A stretch of DNA of 64,000 nucleotides from Azadirachta indica (Eukaryota; Streptophyta; Magnoliopsida; Sapindales; Meliaceae), in contig CM040440.1 in NCBI GenBank assembly GCA_022749755.1, positions 12,697,269-12,761,268 on the forward strand, read 5' to 3'. The notes under the pieces were generated by a model that did no database searches, was not told the origin of the DNA, and saw nothing but the letters and a program-made list of their open reading frames with translations. Shown here piece by piece: positions 1 through 10,969 of the stretch (its first letter is position 1; each line of letters opens with the position of its first letter). A program made the translations under genes and the position numbers.

Positions 1-680
1 TTTAAAAACTTTTATCAATTAACCACCACAATTGATTATACTGAAAGGTAAAAAATAATTTTATAATTAATTGATATACTTTTAAAAATACAATCTTAAC
101 CTTTCATTTTAAATCATGTCACGTGTAAATGGATCTTTAAAAGTTAATGACAGAAAAGACCAGGATTGGATCCAAATTCTTTTCCGTTTCTGTTGTGAAA
201 TTGCTACTATTTGTTTCATCAATCTATATTAATTAACTATATTAATAAACTAAATCAATGGAAATCAGTCAATGGTAAATCTATATTTATAATGAAGGTC
301 GAAAAATCACAATTTCTGTCTTTTTCTTAGAAAGAAAAGGAATTCAGGGACAAAATAGTATTTTTACATTTTGAAAAAAGAATATGTGATTAAAATGTGA
401 AGCAGTGAAGCCTACATCCTAAGACGATAATTTGTAAAACATAGGAAAATTAGTCAGCAAAATTTTCCTATTATATTTTAAGAACAATATAACCTTTTTC
501 TTTTCATAAATTGAATCCTATCAATTTTTCTATTTCTATTTTCATCATTTTTATTATTTCCTAAGTAATCCAGTAATTTTTTTTCTCGATCTATGAATTT
601 GCAAGAAAGGAATGCAATTAATACAGAATTTCACATTTCTAGATATAAAAAATATCTGCTATATATAAGTGAACTGGCAG

Positions 681-681
681 G

Positions 682-712
<31 letters not shown>
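681..712. repeat. (TA)n(TG)n microsatellite
   Basis: A short TA run passes directly into a pure TG run. It is a simple sequence repeat with no sign of function. Confidence 0.9.
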
Positions 713-2173
713 ATTTTCAAATATGTAAAGTATATCAAATGACACTTGATAATCACCAATGTTTTCTATGCTTAAGCTAACATTCATAATGAATAAAACC
801 TAGAGAAAAATAGAAAGTCAAAGACTAGGCATGAAATTGTAATTCTTTTGTGTTAAGTTCGTTTCAAAGTTAATGACAATAATACTCATTATATATGATT
901 TTGTGATATTTTGACAAATATAAATCATCTTAGAAGATAGAAAATGAGCCCATCATGAGAATACACTAGGCAAAAAGCCTAATTCCATTTTCATACCCCA
1001 CTTAAAAAATAAATGAGACTGATTTTTTTATCACCGACTTTTGGCCTATTAAAAGAAATGGAGATAATTTTAGATTTAATCTAGATCATACAAACCAAGC
1101 CCTATAGCCCTCATTTTGGCGGAGATTTTTTGCATTTTAACCTACTAAAGTTTTATGCAAACACATCAATCTTATAATTATTCTTTTTCTCTCTTTATTT
1201 TTCTTACCTTCCTTATATATTTTATTTTGTTGTGAATTAGAAAGTCTAAAGAGAAAAAAAAAAAAAAGAGCAAGTGATATGTAATCTTATTCTTCTCAAG
1301 CATGTCATTAATTAACTTCCCATGGTAGCTCAGTTTATGTTTGTAATTGTTGAATATAAATTGTATTATCGTCTTCTGCTTATTAGTTAGTTCCCCTATA
1401 ATATCTATTAATATGATACAAAGTCTCCTTCACATTGGGGATGTTAGATTTTTTTTTTTTTATATTTAGGAAACAAAAGTTCTATGCACTTGTTATTTTG
1501 GAAAAGTTAGTACTTTACATCCATTACATAGATAGTTATCTGTCAAAACCACGAAGATAAATAAAGATGCCAAATTTTAAACTCATTTATACATTGCTCC
1601 AAGTTTAAGCTTGGAGTTTATTAAAAAGAAAAAGAAAAAACTCATTTACACATCAAAGGAAAAATGTTAATCTGTTAAAGTTAGGGGCCAAATTATAAGA
1701 AGATTATTTTATAATTTTAGATTATATATTTTTTTTATATAAAATTATCTAGTCCCCCTATTTTCTGCCAACATATTGCGACTAATTAAATTTTCTTCCC
1801 TTTTTAGGTAATGAAAGTTTAGTTTAAGAATATGTGCTAGTTATTTATTTATTTTACTTTGCTTAGTCTTAAGCGCTCAAATTGTTTTTCGTGAAAAAAA
1901 TTTGTAGAGAAAGCGTTGAATTTCTGGAATATTAGATTCTCAACAATATTCGAAGTCCTGGAGTCAACATTCTTGATCTGTAATACAAGAACATTGAATG
2001 TAATTATTAAGATTAGATAAACAATTTTAATTTATTTTTATTAATTTAGTTTTAGTTAAATAAATTTATTTTTAACAAATTATGTACAATTTTTTATTAG
2101 AATAAAAATTTCTTTTTATTGACAAAAATATATTTCTCAAAATATGATATCAAGATTACTAATTAATACATGC

Positions 2174-2174
<1 letters not shown>

Positions 2175-2204
<30 letters not shown>

Positions 2205-2240
2205 CATACGTACGTACATACACACACATACACTCATACA
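2175..2240. repeat. (CATA)n microsatellite
   Basis: Roughly a dozen CATA units, some mutated to CGTA, followed by CACA/CATA variants. The open frame across it (a tyrosine/valine/cysteine-rich peptide on the minus strand) only reflects the repeat. Confidence 0.9.
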
Positions 2241-3026
2241 AACATATATATATTAATGTGATTAATATTTTCTCATGATCTATAATAATATGTAGGACAC
2301 CGAACTGTATGGGATACAATTGTCAGAAGAAAAATAAGGACATGAGTATTGCCATCTATACTTTGTCGGTCTCAGTGCAAGGACAGGTATTAATTATTGC
2401 CTCGTTAAGCTTCATTTACTCTTCATTTTCTTGTGTTTTATTTTGTTTTTGGAGATCTCTTTCATCTTTGTTATTCTTAATTCTATATTCTTTTTTAATT
2501 TCCATTTGAGTTATGATAAATATTTTACCCTCTATGTATTTGCTGGTTAGACTAAGCTCTTAATGATTTCTCATTTATTTATTATTTTTTCTTCTGGAAA
2601 TAAATCTACTTTTTACTTTTAAAAGGCTCAAAAATTTATGATCTTTAGTTTTTTATTAGATTAATTAATTTAATGTCTCAAGCACTTTGTTTTCTGATGA
2701 TTATTTGAAAAGAGCATGTAACTAGATTGGAAGAAATTAAGAGAATAGTTTAGAGTTAGGCCTTTTACAATAAAATGAGAGTTTATAAGTTGAATATCCT
2801 AGAACAAACTAGCCTTGCAGAGAATATAATTTAATTTTTTATTTTATTTTATTTGAGGTGGGGAGGGATGGAGTTATGGTAACCTAAGAAAAAGAGATTG
2901 GGTGAATGAGTGTTACTGATTCTGTACTGTTCCCCTTGAGAATTTTCTGGCATATTCACGTTCAAGTGGTTACCCACTTACGCTTTCAGTTATTTACTTG
3001 ACAGTCATGTATCTTCACCGTCAACT

Positions 3027-3384
3027 TAATGTTCTTTCTTACTTTACAATATATTTGGCATTTTAATGTTTACTTCTTTCTTGATTTCAGTAATGGCAGC
3101 AACTGCAATGTGAATGAAAAAGAAACAAATTCATCATTATGAGAATCCCACAAGTGTATTGGGAGATTCTTTTGTGAAATGGGTTGACTTTGAGTTTGTT
3201 CATTACCCGAGCTTCAAGAATATGATTAATGCCACCGTTGGAAAAGGTCAGGTGGACTGTGATATCCCAAATAGTCAAGATCTAAAAGGATTGATTCTTG
3301 AAGAAGTGTTGCAAGAGATGCTATGGTACATTTAGGAAATTAGAAATTCATGGGCTGAAACGAGTTGCAAAATTTTGTCTACTA
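3027..3384 (+). pseudogene. hAT transposase (DUF659-type) 5' fragment
   Basis: Reading the plus strand with one frame change gives a peptide typical of the start of plant hAT transposases with a DUF659 domain: a CIGRFF-like stretch, then VDFEFVHYPSFKNMINA, then DLKGLILEEVLQEM. The fragment stops after a GLKRVAKF-like stretch at about 3380, where sequence from the 3' untranslated part of a Tat/Athila element begins. The leader (from TTAATGTTC at 3027 to an intron-like TTTCAG just before the ATG near 3092) also occurs at 10970-11040. It is a truncated relic. The family is clear, but the exact right boundary is good only to within some ten bases. Confidence 0.72.
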
Positions 3385-4386
3385 GGATGCGTTTCAAAAG
3401 TCAATAGAATATTATCTAAAATCTGCTTACCTAGTCCATCTTTAATGAATTAAATTTTATCTTTTCTATTAGTAGACACCATCCTTAGAGAACGACATTG
3501 TTTGTTACAGGTTGATCGTGCACATTTATAACATACTTGTAATCTTTTCGTTCTTTTTTTTTTTACGAAAAAGCTCTTACCTAAGCCAGGCATGCGTGAA
3601 ACAAATGAATTATAAAACTCACCCACTAAACATACCTTTTCTTCAATTATCCAACACACATCTTCAAGAATGCCTTTGTGCATAAGCATTCTTAATTTTA
3701 CACTCCTAACTTGATACATTTTTAGTAGAACATTTCTAGGAAAAGAAGGAAAATATGTTCGCAATATAGAAAGAATGACATCCATAATAAAAGTAAGAGG
3801 AAAAAAAAAGAAAAAGAAGTGAGAGAGAAATTTTTGTTTTTTGGGTATAAGCTATTTTGGGTAACTGAAACAACCGACTTGAAGAGTCAAGGAGTACCGT
3901 TATTCGCCACTTGACCGGGAAAGCAACTAAAACAAACAATGAAATTAATAAAAATAATAACATAAGAAAACAAGTAATGTATATACAACAAAAGAAAAAA
4001 TTCATCAAGTGTTGTAAATAAGTTCATTTAGACTGATAAACTCTAGCTCGCTCGAAAAATTTTCAAAAAATGGCTTTAAACAGTATCCATTAACTTCAAA
4101 AACATTACCACTTTTTGGGTTTTCAATCTCAACAAGGCTATATGGGTAAACCATTTTGACAATAAAAGGACCTATCTATTTTGAACAAAGTTTTCCAAAA
4201 AATAGATGCAATATTGAATCATACAAAAGAATTTTTTGTGAAGGTTCAAATGATTTTCTAATGATGTGTTTATCATGAAGCACTTTCATTTTGTCGTTGT
4301 AAATTCAAGAATTCTCATAAGCTTCATTCCCAATTTCTTCGGGCTCATCTAGTTGAAGTTTTCTCAATAATCCTGCTTTATCTATA

Positions 4387-5070
4387 TCAAATTAAGTATT
4401 TTAATAGCCCAGAAAGCTTTATGTTCCAATTCCACAAGCAGGTGACAAGCCTTTTCAAAAACAAGTCTATAAAGAGACATGCCAAATGATGATTTAAAAG
4501 TAGTTCGATAAACCCAAAGTCAGTTAGTCTTAAAGACCAATCCTTACGATTCGAGTTTACCGTTTTTTCCAAAATGTGTTTTATCTCTCTATTGGCAAGT
4601 TCAACTTATCCACTTGTTTGTGGGTGATAAGGAGTAGAAACTTTTCATTAAATTCTCAAAAGGTTTATTACAAAAGTGTAAACCTCCATCATTTATTATG
4701 GTTTGAGGCACTCCAAATCTTGAAAAAATGTTTTCTTTCAAAACTTCCAAAACAATTTTATGATTATTATTTTTGTAAGAAATTGCCTGTTCTAATTTGG
4801 AAACATAATCAACTCCAACCAAAATATATTGTTAACCAAAAGAATGTAGAAAAGGACCTATAAAATCAATATCCCAAAATCAAATATTTCAATGACTAAA
4901 ATAAGATTTAATGGCATTATGGTTTTACGAGTTATTCCACCTAATTTTTGACCACCACATGCTTCAGAATGACAAAAAGAAAATGATTTTTTAAATTTCA
5001 TTGTCAGGTACACATCTCCTTATGATTTAATTACGGCAATATTTGAAAAGATATAGATCATCTCAAAAGA
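4387..5070 (-). pseudogene. Integrase domain of the Tat/Athila relic
   Basis: The minus-strand translation gives the integrase in order. A zinc-finger remnant near 4950 contains CHSEACGG. A DYVSK..EAI-like core segment lies near 4790. FSRFGVPQTIINDGGLHFCN near 4700 contains the second catalytic Asp. The conserved C-terminal stretch EKTVNSNRKDWSLRL lies near 4560. Frames change between these blocks, so no intact protein can be made. A pol tail resembling the NGxxLKPFF motif follows near 4050-4130. Confidence 0.82.
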
Positions 5071-5229
5071 AATTACTTACCTCCCTCAAAACTTTTTTCC
5101 TGTCTTGAGCATTTCAATGATTTGACATTTGACCTATAACATAAAAATTGATAATATTAGTAAACCAAGGTAAATCGAAAACATTTAAAAGTTGCTTATC
5201 AAGAAAATTATCATTAATTGGTGTTGTCT

Positions 5230-6600
5230 TAATCGGTTCGCCAAACATAAATCTTGACAAGTGATCAGTAACCACATTTGTTACTCATTTCTTGTCTTGA
5301 ATTGTGAGATCAAATTCCTAGAGTAGTAGGATCCACCTAATCAATCTAGGTTTACCATCTTTATTTAACACAAGATATTTCAATGCTACATGATTACTAA
5401 GAATAACAATGGGTGAGCCAACAAGATAAGATCTAAATTTATCCAATGTAAATACTACTGCAAGTAATTTCTTTTCAGTGGTAGAATAATTCATTCGAAC
5501 ACTATTTAAGGTTTTACTAGCATAGTAAATCACATAAGGTTTCTTGTCTTTCTATTGTCTTAAAACAACTCTAACAGCATAGTCACTAGCATCACATATG
5601 ATTTCAAAAGATAAAGTCAAATCAGGAGGTTGTATGATATCAGTAGATGTTAGCATGCTTTTAAGTTTATTAAAAGCTTCTTGAAATGACTCAGTCTACT
5701 CAAAGAGAGCATCTTTTGATAAGAGATTACACAATAGTCTTGATATAATACTAAAATCTTTGATAAATCTCTTATAAAAACCAACATATTCTAGAAATGA
5801 TCTAACATCTTTAACAGACTTAGGAATGAGTTGACAATCAATTCAATTTTAAATTTATCTACTTCAATTCCATTAGATGAGATAATATAACCAAGTACAA
5901 TATCATTTGTGACCATGAAATGACATTTTTCCCAATTAAGCATGAGATTCTTTTCTTCACACCTAGTCAAAACGTTTTTCCAAGTTCGATAAATAATCAT
6001 TAAATGAGTCACCAAAAACAAAAAAATCATTCATGAAAACTTCAAAAAATCATTCAACCATATCAACAAAAATGCTAAGCATGCATCTTTGAAATGTAAC
6101 TGGTGTATAACACAATCCAAAAGGCATCCTTCTATATACAAAAGTTCTAAATGGGCAAATGAAAGTGATCTTTTCTTGGTCTTAAAGTACAATTTCAATT
6201 TGGTTATACCAAAAATACCCATCGAGGAAACAATAAAATGCATGTTTAGCTATCCTTTCTAACATTTATCCATGAATGGTAACGAGGAATGGTTTTTCCT
6301 ATTCATTGAATTTAGTTTCCTATTGTCAATGCACATTTTCTAACTTGTAATTGTTCTAGTTGGAATTAATTCATTATTTTTATTTTTGACTACAGTAACT
6401 CTAGATTTCTTAGGTACAACTTGAGTAAAACTTACGTATGTGCTATAAAAAATAGGGTAAATGATCCCTACATCTAAAACTTTGAGAACTTCTTTCTCAC
6501 TACCTATTTCATATTAGGATTTAGCCTACGTTACAGTTGTCCAGATGATTTGGCATTATGTTTCAAACATATCGTATGCGTGCAAATCAAAGGATCAATT
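5230..6600 (-). pseudogene. Reverse transcriptase and RNase H of the Tat/Athila relic
   Basis: Minus-strand frames give successive RT motifs: a YNQIEI-like block near 6190, RRMPFGLC near 6110, an active-site box reading FMNDFFVF near 6030, CEEKNLMLNWEKCHFMV near 5930, then FLEYVGFYKRFIKDF near 5770. RNase H follows with CDASDYAV near 5580, YYASKTLNS near 5520 and RLIRWILLL near 5330. The first Asp of the usual DD pair is Asn here. Stops and frameshifts separate the blocks. The ordering RT then RNase H then integrase is the Ty3/gypsy order. Confidence 0.85.
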
Positions 6601-7049
6601 CCTTTTATGTTAACTATGGTCTATCTTAAGGCATGTTTATGCAATCTCAAAATTTTGAGCAACTTACATTCTTAAAAAGCATTGAGTTTAGAAGAAATTA
6701 TCACTAAAAAAGTTTTATTGGCACCCAAAAAAGCATATTTGAGGTCAAATGGTAATTGTTTCAATTCGAGTTTTGGCAGTTGAACACTTGATGGCATCGA
6801 TTTATTAGCACATTGAGGTAAATCTTCAAATTCTAATCTCCATCCATTATCGTCCAAAACCTAAGAGGATTTTAAAAGGGAATAAATATGAGACACTTCA
6901 AAATTTTTATCAAAATTGAAATCATTGCAACCATTTAAACAAGCATCCAAGGGATTAGAAAAAGATGAAACCTTAAAGTAGTTATGAACAAGTTCCTCAT
7001 TATAACTAACTTCATGCATGTCATCATTTTCACTGGGTTGCTTTGAACA

Positions 7050-7630
7050 CATTCGTTTCCATTGTCATGTTTCCAAAGGATAATTTTAAAACTCTATTTC
7101 TACAGTTGATTATTATATTAGATGTATCAAAAAATGGTCCTCTTAATATAACAGGAATTTGGGTGCTCGAGTTAGGAATGTGTTATATGTCTAAGATAAT
7201 AAAATCAACGGGAAAGTAAAATTTATCTACTTGGACTAACACATCCTCAAGTATTCCTCATGATATTTTCACAGAACAATCAATAAGTCGAAGTGTTGTA
7301 GAGGTAGATTTAAACTCACCTAAACCTAATTGCTCATACATTGAATATGGCAAAAGATTAACACTTGCACTAAAATCAAGTAAAGCATGGTTTATTCTAA
7401 AGTTTTCAATTACACAGGAAATGGTTGAACACCTAGGATCTTTCTATTTTGGTGGAGTGTTATATTGAATAATTGAACTAACATTCTTAGTTAAAAATGC
7501 TTTCTTTTGAACATTAAGCTTCCTTTTAACAATGCATAAATCTTTCAAAAATTTAGCATAAGAAGGAAATTGCTTAATTGCATATAACAAAAGAATGTTA
7601 ATTTTAACTTGCTTCATTTGGATTAGTTGC
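7050..7630 (-). pseudogene. Aspartic protease region of the Tat/Athila relic
   Basis: The minus strand encodes a pre-protease stretch with IKQFPSYAKFLKDLC near 7560, KYKDPRCPTISC near 7440 and a D-[ST]-[GA]-type active-site region near 7370 that reads LLDFSASVNLLPYSVY. In active relatives this segment reads D-L-G-A-S, so the Ser replacing Gly is a likely disabling change. The domain is followed by ILEDVLVQVDKFYFPVDF near 7250, which is also typical of the family. Confidence 0.8.
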
Positions 7631-7635
7631 AATCT

Positions 7636-9105
7636 TTAAGGAAAAAGAGCAGGGGTTGGGCATTTATTAGCATTAAATGGTTTAATTTCATCGTGCTTAC
7701 CATCATCCTTACCATTACCTTTTGGCTCTAATAGAACATCATGCATTTTTTCCTTGAGAGGAATGGTTTTGTTAATAACCTTACCACTTCGTAAAGTTGT
7801 AATAGAATTGGCATTTTCAAGTTGAGCTTCACTTGTGCTTGAAACATGATATAGAGTAGAAGGATTAGGTTGAGTTTGAGCAGGAAACTTACCTTTCTCC
7901 TGAGTGCACAAAGATGCGGTCATAGTAGAAATGTATTTTTTATTTCATTAATGGCTTGTGAAGTTTGATTATTAATGTTCATTTGTCCTTGCATGAATGC
8001 TTGTAATGTGTCTTCAAGATTCTTCGAACGTGGTGGTGCATAAAAATAAAAATTTAATGTACCTCGAAGAGGGATTGTGTGTGCATTGTTGTCATTCCTC
8101 CAGCTAAAATTCAGATGATTCTTTCATCCAAGAGTATAAGTTTCTAAAGAACAAAATGGAAAAGGCTTTCTAAAATTATTCATGGCATTTGCTTGCTCAT
8201 GAAAAGCTTATTTAAAAATGGGAATATTTGGACATTTATTTGTTTAGTGCCTAATATTTTCACAAATGCCACAAATTTCTTGATTTTGTATAGATTTAGA
8301 TTCTCTAACTCTCTTCATTTCCATGGCTTTAACCTTTCTAGCGAAACTAACAATCCTAGCACGTAGATCATCTTCTTGATTAAAATGATATTTACCTTTA
8401 ACATTTGCAAGAATAAATCTAATTGAATTTTCAGATGAATTAGTGTTATGCCTTGATTATGAGTTTTCAACCAAGTGGTTTAAGTATTTTCATGCTTCTT
8501 CAAGTCAAAAAATTCACCATTACACATTGTTTCCACAAATTGTTTTGTTTTAGGTGTTAATCTCTCATAACAAATACTTAAAGTGCACTATTTTTCAAAA
8601 CCATGATGTGGACAAAAATTTAACAAATCTTAAATCTTTCACAACGTTGGAAATATGCTTCATTTGGATTTTGAGAAAAATTTTGGATTTATCTTTTCAA
8701 AGCATTGGTCTTATATATTGGAAAAAATTTCTTCAAAAACTCACCTTGTATTTCATGCTATGTGCCAATTGATCTAGGTCTTATAGAGTTAAGCTAAAAT
8801 TTTGCTTTATCTTTAAATGAAAAAGAAAATAATTTTAGCCTAAAAATTTCATAGGTACAAGCTTGATCATTAAATATGACACAAACTTCCTCAAATTCTT
8901 TAAGATGCAAGTAAGGATTTTCAGATTCTAAACCATAAAAACTAGGAAATAATGGAATCATTCGTGACTTGAATCTAAAATTATTAGCATTAAGAGGAAA
9001 AATAAAGCATGAAGGAGCAGAACTACGAGGTGGCTGTAGATATTCACACATGATTTGTAAAGGTTGATTTTCATGTTCACTATGCATACTTTCCTCTTTA
9101 GCCAT
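7636..9105 (-). pseudogene. gag of the Tat/Athila relic
   Basis: The gag frame opens at an ATG at 9105 (MAKEESMHSEHENQ). It continues with RMIPLFPSFYGLESENPYLH and a RLKLFSFSFKDKAKF block, the retrotransposon-gag capsid signature. Further frames carry EFLKKFF, CPHHGFE, LTPKTKQFVETMCNGEFFD and a zinc-knuckle-like region. The end of gag, ITTLRSGKVINK near 7800, is the usual Tat/Athila gag tail. Several frame changes and stops interrupt it. The related elements at 45720-47185 and 60640-63508 align along this whole region. Confidence 0.82.
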
Positions 9106-9560
9106 TGTGCTAGATGTATGTGATTGTTAAGGTGAATCAAACAAATTTCTAAAAAAAGTTTCAGAATTATCTTTTACCAAGCGACGAGACTGAGGATCAC
9201 GATACTAACCAAGCATAAATAAAATAAAAATTGAATTAAATTAAATGTTAGTACTATATAAAACAAATAAAAAGAAAAGAGGCAGTACAACCATCCCTTT
9301 AATAAAATTAATGTAAATAAAAATAAGAACACAATACTTAAAAGAGAAAATTAAGAAAGACAGCAAAGCCTACCATGAACAAAATAAACAACAAAAATTA
9401 GGTGGTATATGAAGAAAAAAACATAAATGAAAATATAAATGGGCGGTTGGGTCTCCTAATAAAAGAATAATAAATAACAAGTAAATAAAAAGAATTTGTT
9501 AGAGTTAGAGTTAGTGAAAGAAAATTAAACAAAAACTAGTAAATTTTATACAAACTGCTT

Positions 9561-9580
9561 TCCCCAACAACGGCGTCAAA
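9561..9580 (-). other. Primer binding site, tRNA-Asp type, decayed
   Basis: Just inside the LTR the minus strand reads TTTGACGCCGTTGTTGGGGA. Tat/Athila elements use a site complementary to the 3' end of tRNA-Asp, with core TGGCGCCGTTGCCGGGG. The differences are G-to-A and C-to-T changes, as expected after loss of methylated cytosines. Confidence 0.75.
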
Positions 9581-9584
9581 AACT

Positions 9585-10969
9585 TGTTACAACTTAAAGG
9601 TTGTAATTCCCAAGCAAAGGTCGTCTCAAGTAATAACGTTCAGAAGCCCGAGTGTCGGTCCGAAGGGAATCCATTATATAAAGTCTACAAGTCCAATGTC
9701 CAAATATCCATATATTATGAAAATAGATTGAATTTTCTTTTTGGTTAAATTCACTATTATTAGATATTAGGGCATTAAGTATCTATTTCAATGATGTGTA
9801 TAAAAATTATTCTTGATCCTTTTTTTATACACAATTAAAAATTAATATAAAAGTGATCTTAATTGGGAGATGAATAACATTTAAGTACAAAAAAAAAATG
9901 AAAAGACTAACCTTTGAATTAATGGAGAGAGACTACAAATTCCCTTGCTCTTGATATGTAGAAAACATCTAAGCATTCAATGTACCATTTGTTAATGATG
10001 AATCAAGATTTCTAACAGATCAAAATCACTTGCAAAATATAGTACTCAATCAATAGAAAAATTGACAATGAAATACCAAACAAAGGATCAAAGAGTAAAA
10101 TTATACAACCATCAAAAGTTCATCCTTAATCCTAATTATGAATTTAGAAAGACATTGTATAAATAATACCAAAATTACATAAAGGAAGAATGGAAAATAA
10201 GAAAACAAAGATGTTTCATTAACTTCTAACACTTCCTTTATGTAGCCAAAACAAAATATATTTCACATATGTGAACACAAGTTGCAAACTTTCAACTTAA
10301 TCATGCTCTGTTAGATTATAGCATATTGTGGACCATCAAAATTCATTGAATTTGTTGAAGCTGTCTTCTTCAAAGTTCTAGGTGCCTTCATAAGCTTTCC
10401 AATGGTCCAAATTTCAACCAAATTGATTATGTACATCAAGAGTTATGTTGAAAATGAGCAAAAGTGTTTAGTTTGGGTTTCTCCACCGATCTTCTAAAAT
10501 TATGGCTATTTTTGACAGGAAAGGACCTCAAATTTGGACAAGTGTAAAACATAACGATTGTATTCCTATCTGTAAGTTTTCCAATGCATCCAACCGTATG
10601 GTTTTTGGATATGTATGTGAGACAATACGGCTCAAACACGAAACCATGTTAGGCTGGCCTTCAGCTGTAGTTGGGTTTTGTTGAAGCTCAATTTTGACCT
10701 CATAGATACTTGAATTGGTCTGACCTCTAATTAAATTTTTGTGAAGGAATGATTCCATGTTCTTGTGGCCCAAGAATCGTATCAAATGATACTTTGAATT
10801 AAAAGATATGTTCATTATACGAAACCTGCACAAAACTGATTAACAAGTATAATTCTTGTTTTAGAACTTAATATAAAAGAAAGCACTCAATTTTGGGGAA
10901 AATAATGACATTATTAAGTGTAAATCATAATATTTCTCTTGACAAAATTACACTTTTAAACATTAATCA
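9585..10969 (-). repeat. 5' LTR of the Tat/Athila relic
   Basis: Read on the minus strand it begins TGATTAATGTTTAAAAG and ends TTAAGTTGTAACA, so it has TG...CA ends. It aligns end to end with the solo LTR at 60923-62328 in opposite orientation. Its length is 1385 bp. The flank on the right is TTAAT, the possible 5-bp target duplication, but the left partner cannot be tested because the 3' LTR is missing. Confidence 0.85.

Larger units (their letters stand above)
1..3026. other. AT-rich intergenic DNA, no gene seen
   Basis: This stretch is strongly AT-rich with frequent homopolymer A and T runs and stop codons in all frames. Short open frames are present but none shows a recognisable domain or coding character. 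It carries a TG/TA microsatellite near 681-712 and a CATA tract near 2175-2240. I see no RNA gene and no LTR resembling those further right. Confidence 0.6.
3385..10969 (-). mobile_element. Degenerate Ty3/gypsy retrotransposon, Tat/Athila type, one LTR
   Basis: On the minus strand the order is 5' LTR (9585-10969), primer site, gag, protease, RT, RNase H and integrase, as in Ty3/gypsy elements. The domain sequences resemble the Tat/Athila branch: protease with LLD..ASVNLLPYSVY, RNase H with IYYASKTLNS, integrase with FGVPQTIINDGG. All reading frames are broken by stops and frameshifts. The left end has no LTR. It stops inside the 3' untranslated region (3385-3500 matches 45270-45400 of the related element to the right), so about 2 kb of 3' sequence plus the 3' LTR are missing and a hAT fragment abuts it. 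It cannot transpose by itself. Confidence 0.85.

Noticed and set aside
2137..2319. Open frame with Val/Cys/Met/Tyr repeats on the minus strand
   Set aside because: It follows from the CATA microsatellite in period three.
10502..10684. 60-residue plus-strand and 101-residue minus-strand open frames
   Set aside because: Both lie inside the Athila LTR and are not kept open in the other LTR copies.
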